DNA of 64,000 bases from Erythrobacter aureus (GTDB lineage: Bacteria; Pseudomonadota; Alphaproteobacteria; Sphingomonadales; Sphingomonadaceae): the NCBI RefSeq assembly GCF_003355455.1, contig NZ_CP031358.1:186001-250000 (forward strand). Direction: 5' to 3'. Made by a program: the position numbers and the translations under genes. Under the pieces are notes generated by a model. That model saw only the letters and a list, made by a program, of their open reading frames with translations. It did no database searches and was not told the origin of the DNA. Shown piece by piece: positions 26,249 to 33,743 of the stretch (within the stretch, counting starts at the first letter, position 1; the number at the start of each line of letters is the position of its first letter).

Positions 26249-26620
26249 TCAGGCAGCGAGTGCCTGGGGGAGATCCTGCCCGGCTGGCGGGCGATGTAGG
26301 TTGGTGATGAACCCGATGTCCCCGTAGGGAATGAAGCCGAAGGATCGGTAATATTCGCCGAGACGAGGCTCATCTGTCATGTGTTCGATCTCGATTGTCA
26401 GCCGATGGTTTTCGGCCAAGGCGATGACTGCATCAAGGACGGTTTTCCCGTTACCTTTGGTTGAGGGGTCGCTGGTCTCTCGGAAGAGACTTGGGACGTG
26501 AAGCAGTCCTGCGCAGGCATCGATGTCGATGCAGATGGAAACACCGAGGGTGGATGCCCAGGCGATGATCCGGTCCACTTCCGAGGTCAGAGTGGCGATC
26601 GTTTCGGAAGAGAGGGTCAT
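26249..26620 (-). CDS. GNAT-like acetyltransferase, short, 123 aa
   Basis: The C-terminal half has the GNAT pattern: GNGKTVLDAVIALAENH (coenzyme-A binding loop-helix), a strand LTIEIEHM, then RLGEYYRSFGFIPYG. The N-terminal strands are shorter than usual, so the fold is compact. Its ATG overlaps the stop of the 119-residue gene (ATGA). Substrate unknown. Confidence 0.6.
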   Translation of the reverse strand: MTLSSETIATLTSEVDRIIAWASTLGVSICIDIDACAGLLHVPSLFRETSDPSTKGNGKTVLDAVIALAENHRLTIEIEHMTDEPRLGEYYRSFGFIPYGDIGFITNLHRPPAGQDLPQALAA

Positions 26621-26976
26621 GCGTCTTCAGGCGCCATGACGAATTCCGTCTCACCAGGAGCTTCGACCTGATGCCAGCCGAAATTGCAGCAGGTCCACCA
26701 TGTGACGTTCTCGCCGTCATCGAGGCGGATCAGGTCGAGTTTCATGATCGAAGCGCCGCCATCCGGGGTGTGATGGTCGTCATCGACGTTCTGGTAACGC
26801 AGGTAGGTGAGGGCGAGAGCCTCTTCCGGGTCTGCTGCATCCACGCTGACCGCCTGGCGCTCGTCGTATTCTGCGACGGGCCCGACACGGTAGTTCGTGG
26901 CGCTGGGAAAGAGGATCTCGGCATTGGCCAGCATGCCTCGGCGGTTTTGCGTGAAGGGCGTTGCTTCGAATTTCAT
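26617..26976 (-). CDS. hypothetical protein, 119 aa
   Basis: Family not recognised. Contains a WWTCCNFGWHQVE segment with paired Cys. CAGGAAATTCCC precedes ATG 26976. Four-base overlap with the GNAT-like gene shows translational coupling. Confidence 0.65.
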   Translation of the reverse strand: MKFEATPFTQNRRGMLANAEILFPSATNYRVGPVAEYDERQAVSVDAADPEEALALTYLRYQNVDDDHHTPDGGASIMKLDLIRLDDGENVTWWTCCNFGWHQVEAPGETEFVMAPEDA

Positions 26977-27012
26977 GGGAATTTCCTGCTTTCGGGTAGG
27001 CTCTACGCTGTC

Positions 27013-27468
27013 TCAGGCCAGCTCGGCTTCTTCGGCGTCTTCCTTGGCGGCGGGTTCATCAAAGGGCGGCGCGGTGTCGTCCTCGTCCTCGTCGCCACCG
27101 AATGCATCGGGTTTCGCTCCTTCTTCGATGACGGGGAATACGGGCATAGCGCGGCCGCCGGCGTTGATGGCATCAGGGAATTTGGCGAGCTCTGCTTCAG
27201 ACAGGTTTTCCAGTCCGGAAATGAGGACGATGCGAGGGCCTTTGCGCTTGAGCAGTTCGACCTGGTCATCGGGGAGGGTATCGCCTTCGATATCGAGGGC
27301 GATAAAGCGAGCGCCTAGTTCGCTGGCGAATTTGCGGAAAGACGCCGCCAGTTCTTCGAGATTGCTGCTTTTCACGATCAGGGCATGACCAAGGGAAAAG
27401 GGCTTGCCCCATGCAGCTTTGACAAGCTGCCGCAGCTGGTTCTCGTTCTCGTAACGAGGTAACGCCAT
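27013..27468 (-). CDS. hypothetical protein with acidic tail, 151 aa
   Basis: The body alternates strands and helices (ALIVKSSNLEELAASF, RFIALDIEG, RIVLISGLENLSEAEL) in a Rossmann-like order, then ends in a strongly acidic tail (GGDEDEDDTAPPFDEPA). The pattern recalls an AAA-type core without a P-loop and is similar in layout to the protein at 49308. Family not recognised. The leader carries the strong stem GGTTCGGC-ttc-GCCGAACC (27493-27511). Confidence 0.6.
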   Translation of the reverse strand: MALPRYENENQLRQLVKAAWGKPFSLGHALIVKSSNLEELAASFRKFASELGARFIALDIEGDTLPDDQVELLKRKGPRIVLISGLENLSEAELAKFPDAINAGGRAMPVFPVIEEGAKPDAFGGDEDEDDTAPPFDEPAAKEDAEEAELA

Positions 27469-27780
27469 GTGATGCTCCTTTGGTCGTTGCAAGGTTCGGC
27501 GAAGCCGAACCAGTCGGACGAGAGCCGGGGATGCGCGGCAGCGCACTTTCATTCTTCCCCAGACTTCCACATTGTAGAGGAAGAATTTCCCTCACGTAAA
27601 ACGGCAATCCGCCATCAGGCCAGCACCCCGCACGGTCCTCCTAGAACGGTGGATGCGTTGATAATTGGCAGAAAACTACCATTGAAGGGATTGAATTTGC
27701 CGTTAAGGACGTTGGCAGATTGAAATGGCACGATTGGTACTTACGCTCGTTGCTATGTTTCAAAGGATACGGAGGTCGCA
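27469..27780. promoter_or_regulatory. 312-bp divergent intergenic region
   Basis: No gene is seen. On the left it holds the 8-bp-stem hairpin (27493-27511) of the minus-strand gene; on the right AT-rich sequence leads to GGAGG before the GTG start of the response regulator. A TGGCACG at about 27726 recalls a sigma-54 -24 box, but the matching TTGC is not correctly spaced. Confidence 0.4.
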
Positions 27781-28413
27781 GTGGATTCGAACTTGGTGCA
27801 CATAGTTGATGACGATGAGCAAATTAGGAACTCGCTGCAGTTCCTCCTCATGACACACAAGTTGAATTCGCGACAGTTCACGGGCGGCCGAGACTTCTTG
27901 CGCGCCTTGCCCTCGCTGGAATCCGGCTGCATCCTTCTGGATGTTCGCATGCCGGACATGGACGGTCTTCAGATGATGAAGATGATGCGCCCATGTATCG
28001 AGCGTTTCTCGGTAATCGTGATGACCGGCCACGGCGATGTGGCGACCGCTGTCGAAGCGATGAAACTTGGGGCCATCGATTTCATCGAGAAGCCGTTCGA
28101 CGAGGAAGCCCTGGTGCGAGCCGTTAAGGCCGCCCAGCTGAAACTCGGAGAAAGGATCGGCGACCTCGACGCGAAGAGGGATGCAGAGGACCGGCTGGCC
28201 GAACTGACGCCCCGTGCGAAGGAAGTGCTCGGTCATCTGATGGGTGGTCACAGCAACAAGGTCGTGGCCAAGCGCATGGACGTAAGTCCCCGGACCGTGG
28301 AAATGCACCGGTCGAACATTTTTCAAAAGCTCGGGGTGAAATCCTTGTCTGAGGCAGTCCGACTGGCCTGTATGGCCGGCTTCGTGCCCCAGACTGAGGA
28401 AGAGGCGGTCTAA
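27781..28413 (+). CDS. FixJ/NarL-type response regulator, 210 aa
   Basis: The receiver domain shows Asp10-Asp11, the phospho-acceptor Asp54 in LLDVRMPDMDG, Thr82 and Lys104 (FIEKPF). A LuxR-type helix-turn-helix follows (LTPRAKEVLGHLMGG, VSPRTVEMHRSNI). FixJ-like regulators activate transcription when phosphorylated by a partner histidine kinase; no kinase is encoded in the window, so it is an orphan here. The start is GTG at 27781 with GGAGG five bases upstream. It ends one base before the convergent AlkB stop codon. Confidence 0.92.
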   Translation: MDSNLVHIVDDDEQIRNSLQFLLMTHKLNSRQFTGGRDFLRALPSLESGCILLDVRMPDMDGLQMMKMMRPCIERFSVIVMTGHGDVATAVEAMKLGAIDFIEKPFDEEALVRAVKAAQLKLGERIGDLDAKRDAEDRLAELTPRAKEVLGHLMGGHSNKVVAKRMDVSPRTVEMHRSNIFQKLGVKSLSEAVRLACMAGFVPQTEEEAV

Positions 28414-28414
28414 G

Positions 28415-29050
28415 TCAGCGGGCGAAGCGGCCGCGCCGTTGGCCGACGATGTTGCGGAAGGTGATGTTCACTCGTCCACCGCAAGGAGCGTTGAGCTTCT
28501 CGACCCCGTGCAGCCAGTTTTGCTGAGTCTCACCTGCCATCACGAGCAGGCTTCCGGATGCGAGAGGCAGGCGAGTAGTCTGGCCTGGCCGCCCGCGCTT
28601 CGGCTTCAGCACGAATTCGCGGGTTTCTCCGAAGCTGAGTGAAGCGATCGTGGGGTTGCGCCCCAGTTCCGGCTCATCGTCGGCATGGAAGCCGACGCTG
28701 TCTCGGTGGCCACGGTACTGGTTGAGGAGAGCGCTGTTGTAGGTCTGCTGGGTGACCTCTTCGACCTTCCGCTTCAGCTCGAGCAGCAGTGCAGGCCAAG
28801 CGAGCGGAGCGAGGCTCAGACCGGAATAGGTGTAGCTCATTCCGGGGTCGCCGTACCATGCGGTGAGGCGGGGCTGCTTGAAGGTTTTCCCGTGGATCGT
28901 GATGTCTTCGTGCTTCCAGGAAATCTGGCGCACGAGATCATCGAAGATTTCGCCAGCGGAGCGGCCGAACTCCAGGTGCTCTTGGTAGCGGACATCCGCG
29001 CCCGGCAGGTTGAGCTTGACCAGTTCTTGGGAAGTGAAAAGCGATTGCAT
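28415..29050 (-). CDS. alkB: AlkB-like 2-oxoglutarate/Fe(II) DNA/RNA dealkylase, 211 aa
   Basis: Iron ligands His122 and Asp124 (GFHADDEPEL) and His181 (WLHGVEK). The 2-oxoglutarate site is R.N.TFR at 193-199. NQYRGHRDSVG before the HxD motif and FKQPRLTAWYGDPG are AlkB-family landmarks. AlkB enzymes remove 1-methyladenine and 3-methylcytosine from DNA or RNA. AAGGA before ATG 29050 supports the start. The gene has a GTCTC/GAGAC leader hairpin and no ada partner, so regulation may differ from the adaptive response. Confidence 0.88.
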   Translation of the reverse strand: MQSLFTSQELVKLNLPGADVRYQEHLEFGRSAGEIFDDLVRQISWKHEDITIHGKTFKQPRLTAWYGDPGMSYTYSGLSLAPLAWPALLLELKRKVEEVTQQTYNSALLNQYRGHRDSVGFHADDEPELGRNPTIASLSFGETREFVLKPKRGRPGQTTRLPLASGSLLVMAGETQQNWLHGVEKLNAPCGGRVNITFRNIVGQRRGRFAR

Positions 29051-29062
29051 CTTGAGTTCCTT

Positions 29063-29076
29063 GTCTCGCAAGAGAC
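29063..29076 (-). promoter_or_regulatory. leader hairpin of the alkB-like gene
   Basis: Perfect GTCTC-ttgc-GAGAC stem on the transcript, followed by AAGGAACTCAAG and the start codon. Confidence 0.5.
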
Positions 29077-29113
29077 CTCCACCTTGAAGGCCTACATAGC
29101 GATAAAACAAAGA

Positions 29114-29383
29114 TCAGTGGACGATGCGGGGCGTAAAGCCTTTCGCGACGATGGCGCCATCCTTGTAGAGGAAGGGGCTGGCGTCCATCGCATCTTTCAC
29201 TGCCTGGACTGCGTGGATCGTCCGCATGCAGTCCACTGTCAGCGCGGCAGGGCAGATCTCGGAGAGCTCTTCCTGCACGAACTGGCGTGCTTCTTCGAAT
29301 TTTTCCGGCGTGCGGATTGCTGGCACGGAAAACTTCGGTTTGTGGCCCTGGTGGTCGGGCGTCTTGAGGGCAAGCACGGCCAT
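29114..29383 (-). CDS. hypothetical protein, 89 aa
   Basis: Family not recognised. Starts at 29383 (MAVLALKTPD) after GAGGAAGAAAATC. Mostly helical with one Cys pair (CPAALTVDC). The stem TTCGA-ctga-TCGAA (29405-29418) stands 21 bases upstream of the start. Confidence 0.65.
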   Translation of the reverse strand: MAVLALKTPDHQGHKPKFSVPAIRTPEKFEEARQFVQEELSEICPAALTVDCMRTIHAVQAVKDAMDASPFLYKDGAIVAKGFTPRIVH

Positions 29384-29404
29384 GATTTTCTTCCTCGACT
29401 GTGG

Positions 29405-29418
29405 TTCGACTGATCGAA
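29405..29418 (-). promoter_or_regulatory. leader hairpin of the gene at 29114
   Basis: Perfect 5-bp TTCGA/TCGAA stem with a four-base loop, upstream of GAGGAAGAAAATC. Confidence 0.45.
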
Positions 29419-29437
29419 ACTCAACCAATCAACTTTC

Positions 29438-30037
29438 TTAGGCGGCGATCGCGATCGGATCCTTTGGAAAGCCTGCGAGCGAGAGGATGGCCCTGACCGT
29501 GGTCGGGATAGGGTCGATCGTTCCCCGGAATGAGGAAGCGCCTGCCTTGGAGTGGAAGACGGTGCGCCACCGGCGGCCGTCGGAGCCGATCCCGCTGATG
29601 AGCAGAAGATCGATATCTTCGTCATCGAGGCGAGAGAGAAGGTCACGGCGCTCGCTGAGGGTGAAGGGCTCGGCCTTCACCTGCTCGCCATCGAATTTGT
29701 AGGCGAGGGCGTAGCCGAATGCCTTCAGCCCGCCTGCGATGCGCTGCTGAAGAAGGTTTCGCCCGCGGGCGCCGGTTTCCCAGGCAAGTGCACCAAGGCG
29801 TTCGTCGTAGGTTTGTTCGCTGGGGATAGCGCTCAAAGCACGGCGGGTCAGAGATCGGGGGTCGATTGCAGTGGTATGCGCGCAGGCGCTGCAACGAAAG
29901 GCCGGCGCATTGCGCGAGCCGCCATGGGGACCTGGGACGCGGGTCATGAAAAAGTCGTTGTGACTGACACGTTGCGAATGGCGGCACACGCTGTTGCTGC
30001 ACTGGCGGGCGGTTGTCGTGTTGTGGATCTTCGACAC
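29438..30037 (-). CDS. zinc-ribbon-containing hypothetical protein, 199 aa
   Basis: Near the N-terminus are C-x4-C (CSNSVC) and, 40 residues later, CSAC followed by His; together they could hold a zinc ion. The rest is a soluble alpha/beta body (LLISGIGSDGRRWRTVFHSK). The start is taken as GTG 30037 because GGAGG stands eight bases upstream; ATG 30052 would lie inside that site. Family not recognised. Confidence 0.55.
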   Translation of the reverse strand: MSKIHNTTTARQCSNSVCRHSQRVSHNDFFMTRVPGPHGGSRNAPAFRCSACAHTTAIDPRSLTRRALSAIPSEQTYDERLGALAWETGARGRNLLQQRIAGGLKAFGYALAYKFDGEQVKAEPFTLSERRDLLSRLDDEDIDLLLISGIGSDGRRWRTVFHSKAGASSFRGTIDPIPTTVRAILSLAGFPKDPIAIAA

Positions 30038-30097
30038 TTGGATTTCCTCCATTGGAGCCTGTTCAGGAATTTTCGCACATACGAATCTGGAAGAAAA

Positions 30098-30121
30098 AGG
30101 ATATTTCAGAAAAAATATCCT
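30098..30121 (-). promoter_or_regulatory. AT-rich inverted repeat upstream of the gene at 29438
   Basis: Perfect 9-bp arms AGGATATTT / AAATATCCT with a 6-base spacer. The half-site ATATCCT also occurs twice in tandem before the plus gene at 41243, so this may be a shared regulator site rather than an RNA hairpin. Confidence 0.45.
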
Positions 30122-30245
30122 GCTCATGGATTGTGCAGGGGAAGAACCTTGGTAGATTGAATGCACAGACCGGCTGGAAACTCCCCTGGTGAACAGCCGC
30201 CGCGCCGATGCCGACACTGCCCCCGTCCGGCATCAGGCAGCTCGA

Positions 30246-30284
30246 GGCCCGTCAGTGGTGGTGAGAGTGCACCACTGGCGGGCC
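30246..30284 (-). terminator. strong hairpin after the gene at 30299
   Basis: 15-bp stem GGCCCGtCAGTGGTG / CACCACTGgCGGGCC with one mismatch, 14 bases after the stop codon; no U-run follows. Confidence 0.6.
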
Positions 30285-30298
30285 TCCTTGCATTCAGC

Positions 30299-30814
30299 TC
30301 ACCTGAAAGCGTTTTCGAGGCCGCAATCGATGCAGTCGTCGGAGCCATCCTGGTCGGTGTTGCCGCAGTTCTCGCATTCGGCCACCTCGTCTTCCTTCTC
30401 CTTGATGGAGGAGAAGAGGGGTTCGGGCCGCTTGTCGCCGTCTTCATGGAGGTGGCCCGGGAAGCGAGCTATCTCGGTCGCATTTTCCCAGTCGGAAGGA
30501 GCGCCGCCCCATTCGCGTTTGGCTTGGAGGACAGCCATCTCAAAGGCGTCGTCGTCGGGTCCGACCTCGACGTGCTGGATGTAGGTTTCGACGCTGTCGA
30601 CATCGGTGAAGAAGATGATGGTCAGCTTCTCGGCGGCCGAAGGGTCTTCAAGGCTGTCGATCTGGAAGTCGGTGATTTCCAGTGCAGCATCCGCACTCAT
30701 GACGCTGATGCCGTCGAGCTCTTCGCTCAGGCTGTCAAGAACGAGGTCGTGCGTCTCGCCTTCGGGTATGGCGAGATGCAGCTGAACGGTTGCGATCAGT
30801 TTCTGGTCGGACAT
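30299..30814 (-). CDS. C-terminal zinc-ribbon protein, 171 aa
   Basis: The last 25 residues form a zinc ribbon: CENCGNTDQDGSDDCIDCG (C-x2-C...C-x2-C). The front part is beta-rich and acidic (KLIATVQLHLAIPEGE, KLTIIFFTDVD). Family not recognised; the ribbon suggests nucleic-acid or protein binding. The leader contains GCGGAG/CTCCGC about 30 bases upstream. Confidence 0.65.
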   Translation of the reverse strand: MSDQKLIATVQLHLAIPEGETHDLVLDSLSEELDGISVMSADAALEITDFQIDSLEDPSAAEKLTIIFFTDVDSVETYIQHVEVGPDDDAFEMAVLQAKREWGGAPSDWENATEIARFPGHLHEDGDKRPEPLFSSIKEKEDEVAECENCGNTDQDGSDDCIDCGLENAFR

Positions 30815-30938
30815 GGGGTGCTCCTTGAAGGTCGCGCAAAGCGAGAGCGGAGCGGCATTTCATCCCCTCCGCTTCATCGGTGAATTCATCACCGCCTATC
30901 AAGTCGCTGGCGGCCTGTCGGCCGTCGGTCTCCGCGAT

Positions 30939-31223
30939 TTAGCGTACCGCGGGAGAGTTCTCGGGAATTTCAGTGAGGGCCGCGCCGATCTTGTCATCGG
31001 GGAGGGCATCGGCCGCGAGGAGGGCGGCGTGGGGATCGGCGTCCTTGGGATCGACGAGAACCTCGCCGCCATCCATGGTCATCTCGTCTGCCGAGGATTC
31101 ATCCATGGTGAAGTAGTCGCCGAAGGGCTCATAGTCTTCGGGGCCTACAACGTGCTGTTCGGGGGCATCGTTGCAAGCGGCGAGGGCTAGGGGCGACAGG
31201 AGAGCAAGAACTCGAAGCTTCAT
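30939..31223 (-). CDS. small lipoprotein, 94 aa
   Basis: A type II signal peptide with lipobox LALAAC (Cys17) is followed by an acidic mature part (DESSADEMTMDGGEV). An envelope lipoprotein of unknown role. TCAGGA-a-TCCTGA, a perfect palindrome, lies directly before ATG 31223 and covers the ribosome binding site. Confidence 0.75.
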   Translation of the reverse strand: MKLRVLALLSPLALAACNDAPEQHVVGPEDYEPFGDYFTMDESSADEMTMDGGEVLVDPKDADPHAALLAADALPDDKIGAALTEIPENSPAVR

Positions 31224-31344
31224 CGTCAGGATTCCTGAATAGCGTTGGCGAATGGCTCTAGCGCATTACAGGAAGTCCCTGCTTTACCGAGCGGATCGTT
31301 AGATAGCAGCTCGGAAGCAGGGAGAAAACGAGATTCTTCCTGAA

Positions 31345-31569
31345 TTACTTGGCTTCGGCGTCTGCGCGAAGCGCCTGCTCATCCTCAACGACCTTCTTGA
31401 GGCTGGCGAGCGTGTCCTGATTGCGCTGCTCGGCAGGGTAATCACCGGGCTTCGATGCGGCGCGGGCGTCGATTTCCTTGCCGGCGGTGGCAAGGGCGCT
31501 GTCGCTGAGCAGCGAGACGTTGCCGTCGTCGGCGATGGTGCGGAACTTGTCGAAGTGGAAGTCGGTCAT
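31345..31569 (-). CDS. hypothetical protein, 74 aa
   Basis: Family not recognised. Charged and probably helical throughout (SLKKVVEDEQALRADAEAK). Two TTCCTGA copies occur just before the start codon. It follows the 128-residue gene by 19 bases. Confidence 0.6.
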   Translation of the reverse strand: MTDFHFDKFRTIADDGNVSLLSDSALATAGKEIDARAASKPGDYPAEQRNQDTLASLKKVVEDEQALRADAEAK

Positions 31570-31588
31570 CAGGAATCTCTCAGGAAGA

Positions 31589-31975
31589 TTATCGGTTGAA
31601 GATACTATCTATGTAAGCGTCGCGCTTGGCAACAGCCTCATCGGTGAGAAAAAGCAGTTCGATGAAATACTCATCGGATTTTTCCAGCGGTGCAGGGCCC
31701 TTCATTGCCACTTTGGGCAAGAGGGTCTGCGGGTCGATGGCGCGAACCTCGTGAATGCCTGTACGGGTTTCGACGGCAGTCCTCACCGATTGGCAAGCGA
31801 GAGACAGAAGAGGCTCTGGGCTGATCTTCTTGTCTTTCGCGAGTTCTGCGAACTCGACCGTCGCTTTTTCACGGAGGTCGTCGAGGATTTCCTCGACGTC
31901 GGCGTGCTCCGATTCGTCGGATGAAATCGTGTATGGAGCTAATCCGCTCAGACCGATTCTAACGATGAACAGCAT
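31589..31975 (-). CDS. hypothetical protein, 128 aa
   Basis: Family not recognised. A soluble, acidic, helical middle (DVEEILDDLREKATVEFAEL). The codon use is a little less GC-rich than that of its neighbours. CCGGAG precedes ATG 31975. Confidence 0.65.
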   Translation of the reverse strand: MLFIVRIGLSGLAPYTISSDESEHADVEEILDDLREKATVEFAELAKDKKISPEPLLSLACQSVRTAVETRTGIHEVRAIDPQTLLPKVAMKGPAPLEKSDEYFIELLFLTDEAVAKRDAYIDSIFNR

Positions 31976-31993
31976 TAAGAACTCCGGATTTCT

Positions 31994-32170
31994 TCACCTC
32001 GATGGCTTTGCCATTCGAAATGATGCGACCATGATTGATATGCGCCGAAGGATTCCAATGCCTAGTTTTATGGCGCGACCCAATTCGCTGTCGTCTATGC
32101 TGCAACTGTCTCGCACTTGCAACAATTTGTGTGCTGATTTGGCCCCGATGAGGGATAAATTTGTTAGCAT
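31994..32170 (-). CDS. possible small basic protein, 58 aa
   Basis: A short frame 18 bases before the 128-residue gene, with hydrophobic-basic sequence (KLGIGILRRISIMVASFRMA). The codon choice is clearly AT-richer than in neighbouring genes and the start lies inside a hairpin without a clear ribosome binding site, so it may be spurious or recently acquired. Confidence 0.3.
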   Translation of the reverse strand: MLTNLSLIGAKSAHKLLQVRDSCSIDDSELGRAIKLGIGILRRISIMVASFRMAKPSR

Positions 32171-32237
32171 GGGCCGGTGGCATACCCCTAAGCCACCGGC
32201 CCCATGCAGCAGCCGCGAGCTGTGCTCGAGCGGCTGC
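32167..32237 (-). other. two adjacent strong hairpins downstream of tRNA-Gly
   Basis: A 15-bp stem with one bulge (arms GCATGGGCCGGTGGC and GCCACCGGCcCCATGC, 32167-32207) is followed by GCAGCCGC/GCGGCTGC (32209-32237). On the minus strand they lie about 100 bases after the tRNA and are followed by AT-rich sequence, so they may end the tRNA transcript or form a small RNA. Confidence 0.45.
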
Positions 32238-32340
32238 ATCCGGCCCTGAAGTACCCCAACCTCAGGCCCAGCTTATGGCGAAGACGCATGTCGAGGCAGC
32301 GTGGCCGTCGTGCGTCGTCGCGCTTTGAATTCTCAGATCC

Positions 32341-32415
32341 TGGAGCGGGCAGCGGGGTTCGAACCCGCGGCCTCGTGCTTGGAAGGCACGAGCTCTACCA
32401 CTGAGCTATACCCGC
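32341..32415 (-). tRNA. tRNA-Gly (anticodon UCC), CCA encoded
   Basis: A complete cloverleaf can be folded. The acceptor GCGGGTA pairs with TGCCCGC, the D-arm is GCTC/GAGC, and the anticodon stem CTCGTGC/GCACGAG has loop CTTCCAA, giving anticodon TCC. The T-arm is GCGGG-TTCGAAC-CCCGC, then discriminator T and genomic CCA. It reads GGA (and GGG) codons. It is a lone tRNA, about 90 bases from the next gene. Confidence 0.95.
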
Positions 32416-32503
32416 GTTCAGGAACTGCCGCCGTAGCGACCTAGGGAGCGAATTCTGGTTCTTTCATTTCCGAACCTTCGTTCGCCTTCTTCCCTTTTCC
32501 GCT

Positions 32504-32812
32504 TTACCGCCAGAAGCCGCCTTTCGGCTCGGGCGTCTTGCCTTCGAAGGGGCGTCCAGCATCGAGCTGAACGTCATCGATGCGAACCGGTACGGCGGCG
32601 CCGTCGTATCCAGGATGGAATTCACCAGCCGCGTTCGCCGGCCACATGTCGATTATGGTGCATGTGCCAGGGTCCGATCCGGTCGGAACGACAGCATGGT
32701 CATAGCCGGTGCCAAAATCGTCATCCCAGCGATCCGCTTCTTCTGCGGTGAGCGGGTAGATGTAGCCGGGCTGAAAGCGTCGGTTGTTGGTGTTCTGGCT
32801 GGCCAAGGTCAT
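32504..32812 (-). CDS. hypothetical protein, 102 aa
   Basis: Family not recognised. Contains YIYPLTAEEADRWDDDFG, a short tract in which the protein appears to be cut from a structured acidic domain. AGCAGGAA precedes ATG 32812, which lies 14 bases after the stop of the 126-residue gene, so the two are probably cotranscribed. Confidence 0.6.
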   Translation of the reverse strand: MTLASQNTNNRRFQPGYIYPLTAEEADRWDDDFGTGYDHAVVPTGSDPGTCTIIDMWPANAAGEFHPGYDGAAVPVRIDDVQLDAGRPFEGKTPEPKGGFWR

Positions 32813-32826
32813 TTCCTGCTTAGAGT

Positions 32827-33207
32827 TTACTCAGCAGCATTCGACTGGATAGCGAGAAGAGCATCGAGATAGCTCTCGTTGCGTTCGATCACTTCGGTAA
32901 CGCGGGCGATAGCCGACTGGAGGTTGACCTCGATGAGAGCCAGCGAAAGGTGAGGGTATTCCTTCACGACGCTGGTGAGCATGCTCTGGCTCCAGGCATT
33001 CGCGCTCCCTGTGCGTGCAAGCACCCGCAGCGGAGCTTTGTCGGCAAAGCTGACGCGTTCGAGGATAGCAGTAGCCTCAGAAGCCGAATACGTATTCTGC
33101 AGCTCGGCGACGCGGTCTTTCAACTTCGAAAGAGCAATGTGAAAACCTGCATCCCAGCGATTTTCGCGGGCGAGGTCTGATGATTTTACAATTGCAACCT
33201 GTGCCAT
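32827..33207 (-). CDS. helical hypothetical protein, 126 aa
   Basis: Family not recognised. Largely helical with heptad-like spacing (HIALSKLKDRVAELQNTY). AGGAG precedes ATG 33207, and the stem TGAGG/CCTCA (33223-33238) lies 15 bases further up. Confidence 0.65.
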   Translation of the reverse strand: MAQVAIVKSSDLARENRWDAGFHIALSKLKDRVAELQNTYSASEATAILERVSFADKAPLRVLARTGSANAWSQSMLTSVVKEYPHLSLALIEVNLQSAIARVTEVIERNESYLDALLAIQSNAAE

Positions 33208-33222
33208 GGGCGACTCCTGTGC

Positions 33223-33238
33223 TGAGGCGTGTACCTCA
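33223..33238 (-). promoter_or_regulatory. leader hairpin of the gene at 32827
   Basis: Perfect TGAGG/CCTCA stem with a six-base loop, upstream of CAGGAG. Confidence 0.45.
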
Positions 33239-33276
33239 TTGGTGGGCGCGATAAACGCACGCGATTTAAGGAAAGG

Positions 33277-33729
33277 TCAAGCCTCGGGCGCAACATCGAT
33301 GCGCATTGGAGGCTCCCAGCGGTTGTAACCCTGTATGACGTGGAGGCCGGTCGGGCGACAGCTGCCGGGCTCAAGGATGCCGTAGGCAGAGAGGTTCACC
33401 GTTTCGCCGTCTCGCTCAGCAACCAGCTGAAGAGCGAGTTCCTTGATGTCGGTTCGACCATCAAAGGTTTTCTCAGGGATGTTCGATCCGCGGACGAGCA
33501 GACTGCCTGGAGTGAAATCGCCCGGCAACGCTTGGGAGATGCGGCTGGTGATATCCATCATCCAGCGCGAATCTTTCGCGAGGCAGAAGTCGATGGCATC
33601 ATCTTCCCAGGAGATGATAGTGATTTCCTGTTCCGGAGGAAGCTCCGGCCCGCACCCGGCAAGAGGTGCGGCCAAAAGGAGGGCAGCGGCAATCAAGCCG
33701 CGGTGAAGGCGAGCGGTTTTTGTGGTCAT
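33277..33729 (-). CDS. lipoprotein, 150 aa
   Basis: An N-terminal signal with lipobox LAAPLAGC (Cys near residue 26) is followed by a beta-rich mature domain. Two further Cys (DDAIDFCLAKD and EPGSCRPTG) could form a disulphide. Role unknown; envelope-located. It follows the Rnl5-type ligase gene by 14 bases although the functions seem unrelated. Confidence 0.75.
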   Translation of the reverse strand: MTTKTARLHRGLIAAALLLAAPLAGCGPELPPEQEITIISWEDDAIDFCLAKDSRWMMDITSRISQALPGDFTPGSLLVRGSNIPEKTFDGRTDIKELALQLVAERDGETVNLSAYGILEPGSCRPTGLHVIQGYNRWEPPMRIDVAPEA

Positions 33730-33743
33730 GTGCTGCTATCCAG

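Noticed and set aside
27720..27745. Sigma-54 promoter before the response regulator
   Set aside because: TGGCACG is present but the TTGC element is missing at the required spacing.
32341..32415. tRNA-Gly as an integration (att) site
   Set aside because: No repeat of the tRNA 3' end and no integrase gene is found in the window.
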